From NCBI GenBank assembly GCA_029862725.1, contig JAOTWT010000204.1:1-6141 (forward strand): DNA of 6,141 nt. The letters are read 5' to 3'. This document shows, piece after piece, positions 4,979-6,141 of the stretch. A program made the translations under genes and the position numbers. This DNA comes from Acidobacteriota bacterium. Its GTDB lineage: Bacteria; Acidobacteriota; Blastocatellia; Pyrinomonadales; Pyrinomonadaceae. Numbering within the stretch: the stretch's first letter is position 1; every line of letters begins with the position of its first letter. The notes under the pieces are model-generated. The model had not been told where the DNA came from, ran no database searches, and saw nothing but the letters and a program-made list of their open reading frames with translations.

Positions 4979-5931
4979 AGAGTAAATGCTTTGATATTGG
5001 CGTGATTCAGGCGTTTGTCGATGGTGAGCTTGGCGTCGCCGGGCTCGAAGATGTTGTCAGACATCTCTCGGTCTGCGAAGAGTGTAATTCGCTGGCAGTT
5101 GAGCTTGAAAGCGAGAACGAGCTGGCCTTTGGCGCTTTGGGGAGCGAGTTGAACGCACTTGTGCCGACTGAGCGGCTCAGGACCAAAGTGTTTGCGTCGA
5201 TTGAAAATATCGAGACGAGTCAGACGGTCGGCTTTTGGTCGAGGATTAGTAAGGGATTCGGTTCTGCGGCTACGTTTGGAAGGCCCCTGACGTCTGTCTT
5301 TGCAAGTGTGTTATTTTTCGTGGCATTGACCGCCGTGCTATTGCAGTATTTGGATGTTACGGATCCCGCTACGGATCCCGGGATTGCGCCCTCTGCCGTT
5401 GAAGTTAGAGACGGTACTGATGAAACGCCTTTTTTGTCATCGGTGAATGATGATCGAATCGAAGAAGACGATATGACTCAGCCGGGTATCGAGGCAGTTG
5501 ATCCGCCTTCCTTCGAAAGTAACAGGGTTGCGCCTGTGAGAGCGATTGCTGCGGTACACAGGGTGCAGCCGCGCCGGCAAAGGACTTCCGGCAAAGAGCC
5601 CGTTCGTGGCCCCGATCAGGCAGCGACAACTCCCGTTTCCACGGTGCTGAGTCCGGAATTGGACGCTGAAGACGGGTATTTGCGCACGATAGCGACTCTC
5701 AACAGGACCGTCGATTCGAATAAGGATTATGTCTTAAGGCCGAGCGAAAGAGTCAATTTCGAACGTCAATTGGCAGTTGTTAACGATGCGATTCGAAAGA
5801 TGAAGGGTGAGGTGCGGCAAAATCCGAATAACAGCGCTGCCCGCGAGGTACTGCGTTCTTCTTACAAGAATAAGATCGAACTACTCAGCTCCGTCGCCGA
5901 AAGATCCGAAACCGTAGCGAGCCTTGACTAG
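4975..5931 (+). CDS. Membrane-spanning zinc-finger anti-sigma factor with long extracytoplasmic domain
   Basis: A 318-residue protein starting at GTG 4975, with GGAGGTGA just upstream. The start overlaps the sigma stop as GTGA, which implies translational coupling and balanced synthesis. Residues 5-37 form a zinc-binding anti-sigma (ZAS) domain: Cys5, then FVDGEL (14-19), then His30-x3-Cys34-x2-Cys37. This domain binds the partner ECF sigma and keeps it off RNA polymerase. One membrane helix (about 104-125, PLTSVFASVLFFVALTAVLL) follows. Beyond it is an acidic, proline-containing, probably disordered linker (128-225) with a basic patch HRVQPRRQR. A charged helical domain (about 231-312) comes last, containing RQLAVVNDAIRKMKGEVRQNP and YKNKIELLSSVAER. 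Many ZAS anti-sigmas are about 80-250 residues, so the extracytoplasmic part is large and may be the sensing module. The signal and the release mechanism (proteolysis or conformational change) cannot be read from sequence. Confidence 0.88.
   Translation: MKSKCFDIGVIQAFVDGELGVAGLEDVVRHLSVCEECNSLAVELESENELAFGALGSELNALVPTERLRTKVFASIENIETSQTVGFWSRISKGFGSAATFGRPLTSVFASVLFFVALTAVLLQYLDVTDPATDPGIAPSAVEVRDGTDETPFLSSVNDDRIEEDDMTQPGIEAVDPPSFESNRVAPVRAIAAVHRVQPRRQRTSGKEPVRGPDQAATTPVSTVLSPELDAEDGYLRTIATLNRTVDSNKDYVLRPSERVNFERQLAVVNDAIRKMKGEVRQNPNNSAAREVLRSSYKNKIELLSSVAERSETVASLD
5358..5380 (+). repeat. Two tandem 12-base units inside the anti-sigma gene
   Basis: TACGGATCCCG occurs at 5358-5368 and again at 5370-5380, a period of 12 bases, so the repeat keeps the reading frame and encodes two TDPA/TDPG-like units just after the membrane helix. 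It looks like a small slippage duplication in a disordered linker. No regulatory meaning is claimed. Confidence 0.7.
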
Positions 5932-5932
5932 G

Positions 5933-6141
5933 ATGTCACCTATAAAACAATTATTTAAGACTGCGCTGATTTTATCGGTGGTAATGATTCTGAATCAGAC
6001 TACGGTTTTTCCGCAAACTGCGAAGTCCATCCCCAGGACGAGCGAGGAATCTGCGGGATACCGTCAGGACGGATTCGCTCGCGAAAAAGTCGCTCTTTCC
6101 CGAGGACCCGGGCTTGCACCCGCGGGACCCGTTGGCGATGC
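5933..6141 (+). CDS. Exported protein, N-terminal part only, unknown function
   Basis: ATG 5933 begins one base after the anti-sigma stop, and the frame is open for 69 codons to the window edge. The first about 30 residues, MSPIKQLFKTALILSVVMIL then NQTTVFPQTA, have a basic start, a hydrophobic core and a small-residue region, as in a Sec signal peptide cut near FPQTA. A second option is an uncleaved membrane anchor. The sequence after it (SIPRTSEESAGYRQDGFARE, then a Pro/Gly/Ala-rich piece) matches no family I recognise. No separate ribosome binding site is obvious except AGG directly before the ATG, so translation probably depends on reinitiation after the anti-sigma gene. Its place in the sigma/anti-sigma operon suggests a product of, or input to, that envelope response. 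Confidence 0.7.
   Translation, partial: MSPIKQLFKTALILSVVMILNQTTVFPQTAKSIPRTSEESAGYRQDGFAREKVALSRGPGLAPAGPVGD

Overview
The window looks like chromosomal DNA from a Gram-negative, free-living bacterium of moderate GC. The gene set (a TesA-like esterase, a type IV pilin, a MoxR/DUF58 pair, and an ECF sigma factor with a large membrane-spanning zinc-finger anti-sigma factor) and the style of the pilin and anti-sigma proteins suggest Acidobacteriota, perhaps Blastocatellia. That placement is an inference from family resemblance. There is no rRNA or other marker gene here to confirm it. I see no phage, transposon, CRISPR or tRNA signal.

Layout. Positions 1-163 hold the 3' end of a TesA/GDSL-type esterase gene. 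About 440 bases without a convincing gene follow (164-602). They end in a hairpin that contains the ribosome binding site of a 70-residue, two-helix membrane protein (603-815). A bidirectional terminator (836-872) separates that gene from a convergent type IV pilin gene on the minus strand (889-1368). Directly upstream of the pilin gene, same strand and same direction, lie the remains of a second pilin gene (1423-1686). It aligns codon for codon with the intact pilin over 66 positions, but it has in-frame stops, no start codon and a shortened 3' part.

Divergent from the pilin locus, a plus-strand block fills the rest of the window. A possible 45-residue ORF with a strong ribosome binding site (1697-1834) comes first, then a MoxR AAA+ ATPase (1858-2865) and a DUF58 membrane protein (2886-4331). 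An 80-base gap with a candidate ECF-type promoter follows. After it come an ECF sigma factor (4412-4978), its anti-sigma factor overlapping by 4 bases (4975-5931), and the start of an exported protein one base later (5933 to the window end).

How the genes may work together. MoxR and DUF58 proteins are a recurrent pair: the ATPase is thought to act as a chaperone or remodeller for a membrane-anchored DUF58/von Willebrand-like partner. The sigma/anti-sigma/exported-protein cluster has the form of an envelope-responsive transcription switch: a cytoplasmic zinc-binding domain holds the sigma factor, one membrane helix crosses, and an extracytoplasmic helical domain may sense a signal. The spacing makes sigma, anti-sigma and exported protein one translationally coupled unit. 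Whether the moxR-DUF58 pair is in the same regulon is open. The clearest non-routine observations are the decayed tandem pilin gene and the sequestered ribosome binding site. I do not see firm evidence of an entirely new system.
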